NCBI GenBank assembly: GCA_021781185.1
Contig: JAJXXI010000608.1
Coordinates: 1 to 6,770, forward strand
Length of the DNA stretch: 6,770 nucleotides
Origin: a bacterium
GTDB taxonomy: Bacteria > Verrucomicrobiota > Verrucomicrobiia > Limisphaerales > UBA11358
Direction of reading: 5' to 3'
Part shown: positions 6,625 through 6,770 of the stretch, piece after piece
Position numbering within the stretch: the first letter of the stretch is position 1
Layout of the letters: each line of letters opens with the position of its first letter
Notes under the pieces: generated by a model
What the model saw: only the letters and a program-made list of their open reading frames with translations
Told to the model about the DNA's origin: nothing
Databases searched by the model: none
Made by a program: the position numbers and the translations under genes

Positions 6625-6770
6625 GAGCTTATCCGTAAATAGAGTTTCAGGTTAAAGTCAGCACATACGCCAGCAAATCAGGGCCGCCGCGCATTGCCGC
6701 AACGCCAGAAAATTGGCGACGGTCTTTTCGTAGCGCACCAGCAGCTTGCGGAAGCGGTTGAACCACGAGT
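6625..6770 (-). mobile_element. Right-hand part of an IS5-type insertion sequence (3' end of its transposase side)
   Basis: The transposase C-terminus is followed by about 30 bp of noncoding DNA ending near AGAGCTTATCCGTAAATAGA (6624-6643), which looks like a terminal-repeat region just inside the element boundary. The exact end (6624 or 6625) is a guess, because the other end and the target duplication lie outside the window. The element sits about 30 bp after the regulator's stop and so does not interrupt it. Confidence 0.5.
6658..6770 (-). CDS. IS5-type DDE transposase, last 36 codons
   Basis: The minus strand reads SWFNRFRKLLVRYEKTVANF and then LALRQCAAALICWRMC before TGA at 6660-6658. 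The W-NRFRKLLVRYEK and LALRQ-AAALICWR pattern is typical of the extreme C-terminus of IS5/IS4-superfamily transposases, just after the catalytic Glu of the DDE triad. The Glu itself and the rest of the protein lie beyond the right edge, so I cannot say whether the element is intact. Confidence 0.78.
   Translation of the reverse strand, partial: SWFNRFRKLLVRYEKTVANFLALRQCAAALICWRMC

Overview
The window looks like a chromosomal accessory region from the Planctomycetes-Verrucomicrobia-Chlamydiae group, most likely Verrucomicrobiota (Pedosphaera/Limisphaera-like) or Lentisphaerota. The grounds are family-level. There is a GFTLIE-type prepilin-like protein with a CLNNLKQ motif and an FADGH / RYWDP tail. 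There is a very large Gly/Asn/Thr-rich protein with autotransporter-associated beta-strand repeats behind a 'YEGFNYSGG...' N-terminal domain. There is also a GntR-LacI hybrid regulator. None of the genes has a clear Shine-Dalgarno sequence, which also fits these phyla. No species can be named from the sequence alone.

Layout, left to right. Bases 1-3691 (minus strand) are one uninterrupted reading frame of 1230 codons that runs off the left edge. It has a long signal sequence, an N-terminal lectin-like domain, and two tandem copies of a unit of about 462 residues (1386 bp). After a 44-bp gap lies a minus-strand prepilin-like gene (3736 to about 4614). Its start sits inside a degraded plus-strand IS110-family transposase (4561-5037) that carries an in-frame stop and apparently lacks the KTDxxDA segment and the whole C-terminal half. 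Next to the dead transposase is a 66-bp imperfect palindrome (5051-5116), then about 230 bp with no recognisable gene, then an AT-rich promoter region. The plus-strand regulator gene (5462-6592) has a plausible promoter with a 6-bp inverted repeat across it and an almost leaderless start. The right edge holds the 3' end of a second insertion sequence, an IS5-type DDE transposase read on the minus strand, about 30-65 bp beyond the regulator's stop.

How the parts may work together (inference): the regulator is divergent from the prepilin-like and repeat-protein genes. This suggests a small module in which a sugar-type effector controls surface or secreted proteins. The module has been hit at least twice by insertion sequences, and the IS110 debris now separates the regulator from the genes it may once have controlled and may have replaced the original start of the prepilin-like gene. 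I see no RNA gene, CRISPR array or defence system.
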